Source of the DNA: Phaeovulum veldkampii DSM 11550
Lineage (GTDB): Bacteria > Pseudomonadota > Alphaproteobacteria > Rhodobacterales > Rhodobacteraceae
DNA: 64,000 nucleotides
Assembly (NCBI RefSeq): GCF_003034995.1
Contig: NZ_PZKF01000005.1
Span: 62,001 to 126,000, forward strand
Direction: 5' to 3'
The first letter of the stretch is position 1, and each line of letters opens with the position of its first letter. This document shows, one piece after another, positions 29,245-37,080 of the stretch. Under the pieces are notes generated by a model that ran no database searches, was not told the origin of the DNA, and was given only the letters and a program-made list of their open reading frames with translations. Both the position numbers and the translations under genes were made by a program.

Positions 29245-30066
29245 ATGACTTGCACCGACCTTGCCGCTTCGGCCCGACCATGCCCCCCACCCGCCACGGG
29301 GTGGGGGCTGGCCGCAGCGCGAACGATCATCGCGTTGATTCTGCGCGAAATGTCGACGCGCTATGGCCGCACGCCCGGCGGCTATATCTGGGCCATCCTG
29401 GAACCGATGGGCACGATCCTGATTCTGGCCGCAGGCTTTTCGATGCTGGTCCGCGCTCCGGCACTGGGACACAGTTTCCTGCTGTTCTACGCCACCGGAT
29501 ACCTGCCCTTTGCCCTCTATCAGGGGGTCGCATTGACGGTGGCGCGCGCGTTGACATTCTCGCGTCCGCTGCTGCTCTACCCCGCGGTCACCTGGGCCGA
29601 TGCGTTGATCGCCCGCTTCGTGTTGAACGCGTTGACGGGGGTGATGGTGGCCTGCCTGATTCTGGCTGCGATCCTGGCCCTGTCAGACACGCGTAGCGTG
29701 CTTGAGATCGGCCCGATACTGACCGCCTTTGCGCTGGCGGCCGGCGTCGGGCTTGGAATGGGCACCCTGAACTGCCTGCTGACCGGCCTTTTCCCCGCGT
29801 GGGAGGTGATCTGGTCGATCCTGACACGGCCACTGTTTCTGGCCTCGGGCGCCCTGTTTTTATTCGAGAGCGTGCCGCGCGCGGTGCAGGCGGTGTTATG
29901 GTTCAACCCGCTGCTCCATATCGCGGGAATCATGCGCGCCGGATTCTATCCGATGTATCACCCCGGCTATGTCTCGGTCATCTATGTGGTTGTTTTTGCA
30001 CTTTCCACGCTTGCGCTGGGGCTTGTGCTGCTGCACCGATACCACAAGGATATTCTCACCATCTAA
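29245..30066 (+). CDS. kpsM: polysaccharide export ABC transporter, permease
   Basis: A 273-residue ABC-2 type permease with six predicted membrane segments. REMSTRYGRTPGGYIWAILE near residue 37 is the family's amphipathic entry and PRAVQAVLWFNPLLHIAGIMR near 215 the conserved late loop. It forms the membrane channel for which KpsT provides ATP hydrolysis. AGGAAGGG is five bases before the ATG at 29245; an upstream ATG at 29215 is less well placed. It ends overlapping, by 4 bases, the convergent glycosyltransferase gene. Confidence 0.88.
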   Translation: MTCTDLAASARPCPPPATGWGLAAARTIIALILREMSTRYGRTPGGYIWAILEPMGTILILAAGFSMLVRAPALGHSFLLFYATGYLPFALYQGVALTVARALTFSRPLLLYPAVTWADALIARFVLNALTGVMVACLILAAILALSDTRSVLEIGPILTAFALAAGVGLGMGTLNCLLTGLFPAWEVIWSILTRPLFLASGALFLFESVPRAVQAVLWFNPLLHIAGIMRAGFYPMYHPGYVSVIYVVVFALSTLALGLVLLHRYHKDILTI

Positions 30067-31046
30067 CGCCGCGCTGCAGCCAGAATTGTCTCGTGGTCGC
30101 GGTCAAATTGGCCCGCCAGTCCGTCGCGGATTGCGCTAACCATCAGCCCCAGGAAAGCGCGCCGCTGGCCATCATGATGGCGCACCTTTGCCAACCATTT
30201 CGGCAAGACGATGATCAGCGACGGCCAGAACATCCAACCCGCAGCCATCCGGTAGAGGAGCAGCAGATTACGGTGATAATAATAGACCTTCCACAATGGC
30301 CGGAATCGCCCCGAGGCGCCGCCGGACAGGGTGGAGCAATCGTGCTCGAACCTGACTGCGGGCACGAACCCGATGCGGCCTCCGGCCTGGCTGAGACCCA
30401 GCGTGTACAGCCCGTCGTCGCCATAGACAAACAGCCGCCCGTCAGGATAGCCCACCCGGGAAATCGCGCCGCGCGAGACGAAAAGGCCCACGAATGACGC
30501 GATATCAACCTGTTGCGGCGGCCCTTGGTAGGCCGCGGGCGGCAGATGAAAGCCGCCGCGCCCCGCGGCAAGCGTGCGCAAGAACACCGCGCTGTGCCAG
30601 AACGGGTTGCGCGAGGGGCGGTTCATCTCGCAGATGCCGCCAGCGGGATAATGCACCGCTGCGGCGATAGCATCCCAGCCCGAGGGTTCCTGCGCATGAA
30701 ACGCCGCCAGCGCGCCGGGTGCGGGCCGGGCATCGTCATCCATCACAACGATCCAATCCGGATCGCACTGCGCAACCGCAAGCCGCATCCCGCGTTCGAA
30801 CCCGCCCGCACCACCCAGATTGGTCTCGCTCCGCTCGATGATCAGGCGGGGGTCGCGCAGCGTTCCAAGCCACGGCGCCGTGCCGTCGGATGAGGCGGAG
30901 TCGATCACCACGACAGAGGACAAAAGATCATGAGGCGTCTCCAGCAACCGCGCGAGGGTCAGCCGAAGCTGGCAAAGCCGGTTGTGTGTAACAACCACAG
31001 CCACCAGTCGTCTGCCCCGCTCTTGCGGGTGCCCGGTGTTGTTCAT
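30063..31046 (-). CDS. family 2 glycosyltransferase
   Basis: A 327-residue cytoplasmic GT-A enzyme. VVVTHNRLCQLRLTLARLL near residue 17 starts the nucleotide-binding domain, TNLGGAGGFERGM near 80 and the metal-binding VMDDDARP near 105 follow, and FVYGDDGLYTLGLSQAG near 220 is the acceptor-side acidic motif. This is the rhamnosyl/galactofuranosyl (WbbL/GlfT1) subtype. It probably builds the polysaccharide exported by the surrounding Kps proteins. The ATG at 31046 has GAGGA upstream. Sugar specificity unknown. Confidence 0.83.
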   Translation of the reverse strand: MNNTGHPQERGRRLVAVVVTHNRLCQLRLTLARLLETPHDLLSSVVVIDSASSDGTAPWLGTLRDPRLIIERSETNLGGAGGFERGMRLAVAQCDPDWIVVMDDDARPAPGALAAFHAQEPSGWDAIAAAVHYPAGGICEMNRPSRNPFWHSAVFLRTLAAGRGGFHLPPAAYQGPPQQVDIASFVGLFVSRGAISRVGYPDGRLFVYGDDGLYTLGLSQAGGRIGFVPAVRFEHDCSTLSGGASGRFRPLWKVYYYHRNLLLLYRMAAGWMFWPSLIIVLPKWLAKVRHHDGQRRAFLGLMVSAIRDGLAGQFDRDHETILAAARR

Positions 31047-31257
31047 ACTGGCATCCTCACCCCGAAAATACAACCAAAGATTGCAAAGCTGTAATCCAAG
31101 ATCAATCCCCGCCCGTGCAATCAGGCGATAAAGGTGCGCCCTTCTCGCCACACAGCCTGCGCAACATCGCCACACCCTCTGCTGACGATTGGAATGCCGC
31201 TGCAACCGCCGATAAAGAATTTACAACCCAAGCGCGCAGACCTGTGAGGGCGTCAAT

Positions 31258-32367
31258 TTGCGGCATATCATCCGACCGACTGTAGTCCTGATTGGCATAG
31301 CGCTGCTGGGGGGCTGCACCTTACCGCGCGGAGGCGCGTTGTCGTCAGAGCTTCTGGCCTCGATGGACGCCAGAAACCCCGGCTTTGCGCTGGTGCCCGT
31401 CACCCGCGCCAACGCGGCGCAGATTGAGCGCTGGCCCGCCACCGGCTGGTCGGGGGGCTATCGCTGGATCGGGGCCGCGGCGGGGCCTGACAGCCCGGTG
31501 ATCCGCACCGGCGACCGGCTGGATCTGACGATCTGGGACAGTCAGGACAATGCGCTTCTGGTCCCGAACGAGGCGCGGGCAACACAGATGGCCGGGCTGG
31601 AGGTAACGCCCCAGGGCACGATCTTTGTGCCATATCTGAACGAGGTGGCCGTGCGCGGCAAGACCCCGGCAGACGCGCGGGTGGCGGTGCAATCGGCGCT
31701 GGCGCCGGTGATGCCTTCGGCGCAGGTGCAACTGACGCTGGCGCCGGGCAAGCAGAACTCGGTCGATCTGGTCAGCGGTGTGGCCCGCCCCGGTCGCTAT
31801 CCGCTGCCTGATCGCAACCACTCGATCCTCAGCCTGATCGCCGAAGGTGGCGGCATTGCCGCAAGCCTGCGCAACCCGCTGGTGCGCCTGATCCGCGACG
31901 GTCATACCTATGAAATTCGTGCCGACCGGCTGTTTGCCGACGCGTCAACGAACACCACCCTGCACGGCGGCGACAAGGTTCTAGTCGAGGAGGACCGGCG
32001 CTATTTCACCGCGCTGGGCGCCACCGGCGCCGAGGATCTGATCTATTTCCAGAAAGACGACATCACCGCGCTGGAATCGCTGTCGATCATCGGCGGGCTG
32101 TCGGATACGCGCGCCAACCCCAAAGGCGTTGTCGTGCTGCGCGAATATCCCGCCAAGACGGTGCGCACCGACGGGTCGGGCCCCACGATGCAGCAGGTCG
32201 TCTTCACCTTCGACCTGACCACCGCCGAGGGGCTTTTTGCCGCACGGAAATTCCGTATCAACCCGAAGGACACGGTTCTGGCCACCGAAAGCGAGGTGAC
32301 ATCGGTGCGCACGCTGCTAGGGCTTTTGGGCTCGGCTGCGGGGCTGGCCGACCGGCTGGAGGGCTGA
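31258..32367 (+). CDS. polysaccharide export outer-membrane lipoprotein (Wza/KpsD type)
   Basis: A 369-residue secretion channel protein. The N-terminus has a hydrophobic stretch ending in LLGGC, a lipobox that places a lipidated cysteine near residue 21. RTGDRLDLTIWDSQDNALL near 84 starts the polysaccharide export domain, followed by two SLBB-like ligand domains (NSVDLVSGVARPGRYPL near 163; a later one around 240). No ATG is available, so translation should begin at TTG 31258, eight bases after GAGGG. Divergent from the glycosyltransferase gene over 211 bases that probably hold promoters for both. Confidence 0.87.
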   Translation: MRHIIRPTVVLIGIALLGGCTLPRGGALSSELLASMDARNPGFALVPVTRANAAQIERWPATGWSGGYRWIGAAAGPDSPVIRTGDRLDLTIWDSQDNALLVPNEARATQMAGLEVTPQGTIFVPYLNEVAVRGKTPADARVAVQSALAPVMPSAQVQLTLAPGKQNSVDLVSGVARPGRYPLPDRNHSILSLIAEGGGIAASLRNPLVRLIRDGHTYEIRADRLFADASTNTTLHGGDKVLVEEDRRYFTALGATGAEDLIYFQKDDITALESLSIIGGLSDTRANPKGVVVLREYPAKTVRTDGSGPTMQQVVFTFDLTTAEGLFAARKFRINPKDTVLATESEVTSVRTLLGLLGSAAGLADRLEG

Positions 32368-32673
32368 AACGCTGATCGTTTCAGCGTTGCCCAGCCGCGT
32401 GCTTTCACGCTGGCGCTGTGGATCCGACGCTCGACCGGAGCACGCAACCGGCTCTACCCGGCGGATAGTGGGTTCCAGTCCTGCCGGGGCCCCTTGGCCA
32501 CGGCGCACTCCTTGCCGCCAGGGCTATAGCCCGGACTTCGGAGATATCGGGCGGCACGGCAGGCCCGACCCGCCTTGCCCCGAAAGGCCCGCCGCGTGCG
32601 CAGAAATTCGCTGCGTGGCGTGCAACAAAGGGTCGATTTCTGGCTGAAAATCTAAGGCTGAAAATTTAAAATC
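32368..32673. other. 306-base gap without a convincing gene
   Basis: Between the Wza-like gene and tRNA-Leu. It opens with a 9-base stem (32363-32371 with 32377-32385, 5-base loop) that overlaps the stop codon and lacks a T-run. The middle is GC-rich with several small dyads, including GGGCTATAGCCC at about 32522-32533. A short stretch near 32470-32490 resembles a tRNA T-arm, but no full cloverleaf could be built. Short open frames on both strands have no recognisable product. From 32640 it becomes A/T-rich. Confidence 0.5.
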
Positions 32674-32708
32674 AAAAGCCGCCTAAGTCTTTGACTTAGG
32701 CGGCTTTT
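32674..32708 (-). terminator. strong hairpin terminator of tRNA-Leu
   Basis: A perfect 16-base stem (32674-32689 with 32693-32708) with a 3-base loop, beginning 7 bases after the tRNA 3' end on the minus strand. The stem ends in TTTT on the minus strand and is followed by T-rich DNA, as in an intrinsic terminator. Because it is symmetric and also ends in TTTT on the plus strand, it may stop transcription arriving from the Wza-like gene too. Confidence 0.85.
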
Positions 32709-32714
32709 ATGATT

Positions 32715-32799
32715 TGGTGCCCAGGAGAGGACTCGAACCTCCACGCCTTGCGGCACACGGACCTGAACCGTGCGCGTCTACCAATTCCGCCACCTGGGC
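32715..32799 (-). tRNA. tRNA-Leu (anticodon CAG)
   Basis: An 85-base type II tRNA with encoded CCA (32715-32717). The acceptor stem pairs GCCCAGG (32799-32793) with CCTGGGC (32725-32719). The anticodon arm is CACGG-TTCAGGT-CCGTG, giving CAG, which reads CUG leucine codons. The long variable arm, GGTTCGAGTCC T-arm and GGAATTGGTAGACGC D-arm are normal. A strong terminator follows. No integrase remnant is beside it. Confidence 0.97.
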
Positions 32800-32971
32800 C
32801 GGTGTCGTGAGGCGGTTGATTAAAGGCGGCGGCAGGGAGTGTCAACGGGGTTTCGAGAGAATTTTCATATCCCCGTCATCAACCGGATTAAGCTTGTCCG
32901 ACGGGGGGCAGGGCGCTAAGCCTTTTCCTTGTTTTCCGGGGGGCGAGACAGATCAAGGCAGGGAGAGGCCG

Positions 32972-33958
32972 ATGTCGAAACTAGTCACCATCTATGGCGG
33001 TTCGGGCTTTGTGGGGCGCTATATCGCTCAGCGCATGGCGCGCGAGGGCTGGCGGGTGCGCGTTGCCGTGCGCCGCCCGAATGACGCGATTTTTGTGCGC
33101 CCCTACGGCACCCCCGGACAGGTCGAGCCGGTCTTGTGCAACATCCGCGACGAAGCCTCGGTCCGCGCGGCGATGGCGGGGGCCGATGCGGTAGTGAACT
33201 GCGTGGGCATTCTGGTGCCCGAGGGGAAGAACCGCTTTGACAGCGTGCAGGCCGAAGGCGCCGCGCGGATCGCGCGGATCGCGGCGGAAACCGGGGTGGG
33301 CCAGATGGTGCACATCTCGGCTATCGGGGCCGATCCGGCCTCAAACAGCCTTTATTCCCGCACCAAGGGCGTGGGCGAAGATGCCGTGCGCGCCGCATTT
33401 CCCACGGCGGCGATCCTGCGACCGTCGGTGATCTTCGGGCCCGAGGATCAGTTCTTCAACCGCTTCGCCAGCATGGCGCGGTTTGCGCCGGTTCTGGGCG
33501 TGGTCGGTGGCCGCACGAAATTCCAGCCGGTTTATGTGGATGATGTGGCCGCGGCGGCGGCGGCCTGTATCCTGAAGGGCCAGAGTGGCACTTTTGACCT
33601 TGGCGGCCCCGAGGTGATGAGCTTTGCCGATCTGATGCGGCTGATGCTGCGCGTCATCAGCCGGCCCAAGCCGGTGGTCAGCATCCCGTTTCCGGTGGCG
33701 CAAGTAATGGGGGGCGCTTTTGATCTGTTGCAAGATCTGACCGGGGGCTTTTTCGTGAACCGCGTGGTGACGCTGGATCAGATCAAGAACCTGCGGCGTG
33801 ACAATGTGGTGGCGGCAGGCGCCCGCGGCTTTGCCGACCTGGGGCTGACCCCCACCGCAATGGAGGTGGTGCTGCCCGAATATCTGTGGCGCTTCCGCCC
33901 CGGCGGCCAGTATGAGGCGATCAAGGCCTCGGCCCGAAACATGCGCAAGGAGCCGTAA
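32972..33958 (+). CDS. complex I NDUFA9-like NAD(P)-binding protein
   Basis: A 328-residue atypical short-chain dehydrogenase. The Rossmann motif [12 protein letters not shown] is at residues 7-18, with [11 protein letters not shown] near 75, and [21 protein letters not shown] near 113 replacing the usual catalytic tyrosine region. Mitochondrial NDUFA9 of this type is a complex I accessory subunit; alphaproteobacterial homologues are often annotated the same way, though direct bacterial evidence is thinner. GGGAGAGG precedes the ATG at 32972. The stop overlaps the uppP start (TAATG). Confidence 0.85.
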   Translation: MSKLVTIYGGSGFVGRYIAQRMAREGWRVRVAVRRPNDAIFVRPYGTPGQVEPVLCNIRDEASVRAAMAGADAVVNCVGILVPEGKNRFDSVQAEGAARIARIAAETGVGQMVHISAIGADPASNSLYSRTKGVGEDAVRAAFPTAAILRPSVIFGPEDQFFNRFASMARFAPVLGVVGGRTKFQPVYVDDVAAAAAACILKGQSGTFDLGGPEVMSFADLMRLMLRVISRPKPVVSIPFPVAQVMGGAFDLLQDLTGGFFVNRVVTLDQIKNLRRDNVVAAGARGFADLGLTPTAMEVVLPEYLWRFRPGGQYEAIKASARNMRKEP

Positions 33959-34761
33959 TGCCCGACACCACGCTGGTTGCCGCGGCCCTGGGCGTGCTGG
34001 AGGGGCTGACCGAGTTCATCCCCGTATCTTCTACCGGGCATATTTTGCTGGCGGGCCATTTTCTGGGCTTTGACAGCGCCGGGCGCACCTTTGAGGTGGT
34101 CATCCAACTGGGTGCCATTCTGGCGATCGTGGGGGTTTATGCCGCGCGTCTGCTGGCTGTGTTCGCCGCGGCCCCGCACGACCCGTCGGCGCGGCGTTTC
34201 ATCGTCTCGGTGCTGATTGCGTTTCTGCCTGCGGTTGTGGTGGGCGTTCTGGCGCATGACATCATCAAGACCGTGCTTTTTGAAACTCCGATACTGATCG
34301 CGGTGATGCTGATCATTGGCGGCGTGATCCTTCTGGCGGTGGACAGGATGGCACTGCGCCCGCGCCATGACGAAGCGATGGCGCTGCCACTGGGCGTGGC
34401 GCTGAAGATCGGGCTGTTTCAATGCCTCGCCATGATCCCTGGCGTATCAAGGTCGGGCGCCACCATCGTGGGTGCACTGACCATGGGCGTCAGCAAACGC
34501 GCCGCCGCCGAATTTTCGTTCTTCCTGTCGATGCCGACGATGGCCGGGGCCTTTGCCTATGACCTGTGGAAGAACCGCGCCCTGCTGGATGCCAGCGCGA
34601 TGAGCGAGATCGCGGTGGGCTTTGCCTGTGCGTTCGTGGCGGCCATCGTGGTGGTGCGGGGACTGTTGGCCTATGTCAGCAAACATGGTTACGCGCTGTT
34701 CGGCTGGTGGCGAATCATCGTTGGCAGCGTTGCTTTGGCGGCACTTTTGGCAGGCATTTAA
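33958..34761 (+). CDS. uppP: undecaprenyl-diphosphatase
   Basis: A 267-residue membrane phosphatase of the BacA type that recycles undecaprenyl diphosphate, the carrier for peptidoglycan and polysaccharide building. [15 protein letters not shown] near residue 15 and [14 protein letters not shown] near 161 hold the two conserved active-site motifs. Seven to eight membrane segments are expected. It overlaps the NDUFA9-like gene by one base, with no obvious functional link. Confidence 0.95.
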   Translation: MPDTTLVAAALGVLEGLTEFIPVSSTGHILLAGHFLGFDSAGRTFEVVIQLGAILAIVGVYAARLLAVFAAAPHDPSARRFIVSVLIAFLPAVVVGVLAHDIIKTVLFETPILIAVMLIIGGVILLAVDRMALRPRHDEAMALPLGVALKIGLFQCLAMIPGVSRSGATIVGALTMGVSKRAAAEFSFFLSMPTMAGAFAYDLWKNRALLDASAMSEIAVGFACAFVAAIVVVRGLLAYVSKHGYALFGWWRIIVGSVALAALLAGI

Positions 34762-34774
34762 GCATTAGGTCCGA

Positions 34775-34828
34775 TTTGCGACCTATTTTTTAACAAAAAC
34801 CGGCCTTGCGGTGCCAATTGGTCGCAAA
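34775..34828. promoter_or_regulatory. inverted repeat upstream of gltD
   Basis: TTTGCGACC (34775-34783) recurs inverted as GGTCGCAAA (34820-34828), 36 bases apart, in the 157-base A/T-rich gap between uppP and gltD. The spacing could allow a looped hairpin or a pair of regulator half-sites for nitrogen control of gltDB. No recognised NtrC or Lrp consensus was identified. Confidence 0.35.
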
Positions 34829-34918
34829 AATCCCCCCTTTAGGTAATCAATGCTGACTTTTATTTGAATCGGCGCCGATGTAGCAATGCGCACCTGAAAC
34901 CCGGTGGGAGGCGCAGCC

Positions 34919-36352
34919 ATGGCTTTGCAACGCATGCTCAAGTTCGTCACTGTGGGCAAGGAAACGCCCGAAAAGCGTGACGCGACTGCGCGCGCCCATG
35001 ATTTCAACGAAATCTACCGCGAGTTTGCCGCCAGCAAGGCTGCCGAACAGGCCAGCCGGTGCAGCCAGTGCGGTGTGCCCTATTGCCAGGCACACTGCCC
35101 GCTGGGCAACAACATCCCCGACTGGCTGCGCCTGACCGCCGAGGGCCGGTTGCAAGAAGCCTATGAGATCAGCCAAGCCACCAACACCTTCCCCGAAATC
35201 TGCGGCCGCATCTGCCCGCAGGATCGGCTGTGCGAAGGCAATTGCGTGATCGAACAATCGGGGCACGGCACGGTGACGATCGGCGCGGTGGAAAAATACA
35301 TCACCGACACGGCGTGGGACATGGGCTGGGTCAAGCCGATCCAGCCGGCGGTCGAACGTGTCGAGACGGTGGGCATCATCGGCGCAGGCCCCGGCGGTCT
35401 GGCTGCGGCCGATGTGCTGCGCCGGGCGGGCGTGCAGGTCACGGTCTATGACCGCAACGACCGCGCGGGCGGCCTGCTGACCTATGGCATCCCCGGCTTC
35501 AAGCTGGAAAAAGACGTGGTGATGAGCCGCATCGCCCAACTGGAACAGGGCGGCGTGCAATTCGTGCTGAACTGCAACGTGGGCACCGACATCTCGTTTG
35601 ACGCGATCCGCGGCAAGCATGACGCGGTGCTGATCGCTACCGGCGTCTACAAAACCCGCGATCTTGACGGCCCCGGCGCGAATGCCTCCGGCATCGTCGC
35701 CGCGCTGGATTATCTGACCGCCTCGAACCGCAAAAGCTTTGGCGACGAGGTGCCCGAATTCGACAGCGGTGCGCTGAACGCCGCGGGCAAGCGCGTGGTG
35801 GTAATCGGCGGCGGCGATACCGCGATGGACTGCGTGCGCACCGCGATCCGGCAAGGCGCAACCAGCGTGAAATGCCTCTATCGGCGCGACCGGGCCAACA
35901 TGCCCGGCAGCCAGCGCGAAGTGCAGAATGCCGAGGAAGAGGGTGTGGAATTCGTTTGGCTGGCAGCGCCCTGCGGCTTTGCGGGCGAGCCGGTGCAATC
36001 TGTCCGCGTGCAGAAGATGCGTCTGGGCGCCCCCGACAAGACGGGCCGCCAAAGCCCCGAGCTGATCGAAGGCGCCGATTACGACGAGCCCGCAGATCTG
36101 GTGATCAAGGCGCTGGGCTTCGAGCCCGAGGATCTGCCCGGCCAATGGGCCACCCCAGCGCTGGAAACCACCCGCTGGGGCACGGTCAAGGCCGATTTCG
36201 GCACCCATGCCACCAGCCTGCCGGGCGTCTTTGCGGTGGGCGACATCGTGCGGGGCGCAAGCCTTGTGGTCTGGGCGATCCGCGACGGCCGCGAGGCGGG
36301 CACCTCGATCCTGACCTGGCTGACCCAACCCGCGCAGGCTGCGGCCGAATAA
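34919..36352 (+). CDS. gltD: glutamate synthase (NADPH) small subunit
   Basis: A 477-residue flavoprotein that oxidises NADPH and passes electrons to GltB. The N-terminal cysteine clusters CSQCGVPYCQAHCP (near residue 48) and CGRICPQDRLCEGNC (near 98) bind two 4Fe-4S centres. FAD- and NADPH-binding Rossmann motifs are GIIGAGPGGLAAADVL near 152 and VVVIGGGDTAMDCVRTA near 295. GGGAGG precedes the ATG at 34919. The stop overlaps the next gene's start (TAATG). Confidence 0.96.
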   Translation: MALQRMLKFVTVGKETPEKRDATARAHDFNEIYREFAASKAAEQASRCSQCGVPYCQAHCPLGNNIPDWLRLTAEGRLQEAYEISQATNTFPEICGRICPQDRLCEGNCVIEQSGHGTVTIGAVEKYITDTAWDMGWVKPIQPAVERVETVGIIGAGPGGLAAADVLRRAGVQVTVYDRNDRAGGLLTYGIPGFKLEKDVVMSRIAQLEQGGVQFVLNCNVGTDISFDAIRGKHDAVLIATGVYKTRDLDGPGANASGIVAALDYLTASNRKSFGDEVPEFDSGALNAAGKRVVVIGGGDTAMDCVRTAIRQGATSVKCLYRRDRANMPGSQREVQNAEEEGVEFVWLAAPCGFAGEPVQSVRVQKMRLGAPDKTGRQSPELIEGADYDEPADLVIKALGFEPEDLPGQWATPALETTRWGTVKADFGTHATSLPGVFAVGDIVRGASLVVWAIRDGREAGTSILTWLTQPAQAAAE

Positions 36353-37068
36353 TGGTGGCGCGGGCGGGCCTTGCCTTGGCGCTGCTGGCGGGGGCCTTGG
36401 CCCCCCTGCCCGGCCATGCCGCCAGCTTTGCCCCGCCGCCGGGCTGCACCCTGCAACTGACTTCGCAACTGCGTCAGTGTCAGGTGGCCAACGTCTATAC
36501 CTGCACGGGCGATGCACCGGGCGACCGCTGGACGGCATTTTCCGACGGCAAGGGCCCGTTCTACCTCAGCCGGATCGACGCTGAAACGCGCTGGATGGAA
36601 AGCATTGATCTGGAAACCGGCGAAACCGACCGGCTGGAACCGCGCGCGGCAGATCACGCCTCGTTCAGTGCGCTGATTGCAACCGGTCGGGACGATTATG
36701 ATTTTGTCACCCGCTCTGGCACCGGTGAGTTGCGCCGCTATCGCGGCTTTGATGCGATGACTGGCGAAACCGTGGTGATCGACGGGGTCCGGCTGGAGCG
36801 CGTGGCCTTTGAAATCGCCGCCTTCGACGAAACCGGCGCGGTCATTTCCCGGCGTGAGGGAATGCAGTTGATCCACCGCGACTGGCGCCTGTTCTTTGCC
36901 GATACCGAGACCTTTGAAAACGCCGTGGGCGAGCGTGTGGCCACGGCCCAGCCGCCCGCCAGCTTTGCCCTGCCCGGCGAAGATGGCTTTGGCGCCGCAG
37001 AACCGATCTTTGATTGCGACGTGCTGATGACCGGCACGCCCACCCCCACCATCCGACCCACTCTCTGA
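36352..37068 (+). CDS. exported protein of unknown function between gltD and gltB
   Basis: A 238-residue protein with a signal peptide (hydrophobic ALALLAGALAPLPGHAA, cleavage near residue 24). The mature part has several cysteines (C31, then CQVANVYTC near 44, one near the end) and FSDGKGPFYLSRIDAETRW, and looks like a small periplasmic beta-rich protein. I do not recognise a family. Its ATG overlaps the gltD stop and gltB starts 12 bases after its stop, so it is clearly in the glt operon although its predicted place is outside the cytoplasm. Confidence 0.8.
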   Translation: MVARAGLALALLAGALAPLPGHAASFAPPPGCTLQLTSQLRQCQVANVYTCTGDAPGDRWTAFSDGKGPFYLSRIDAETRWMESIDLETGETDRLEPRAADHASFSALIATGRDDYDFVTRSGTGELRRYRGFDAMTGETVVIDGVRLERVAFEIAAFDETGAVISRREGMQLIHRDWRLFFADTETFENAVGERVATAQPPASFALPGEDGFGAAEPIFDCDVLMTGTPTPTIRPTL

Positions 37069-37080
37069 GGAGGCACTGAC

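Noticed and set aside
32466-32493. Possible tRNA T-arm next to the Wza-like gene
   Set aside because: No acceptor partner, D-arm or anticodon arm could be built, so chance resemblance is likelier.
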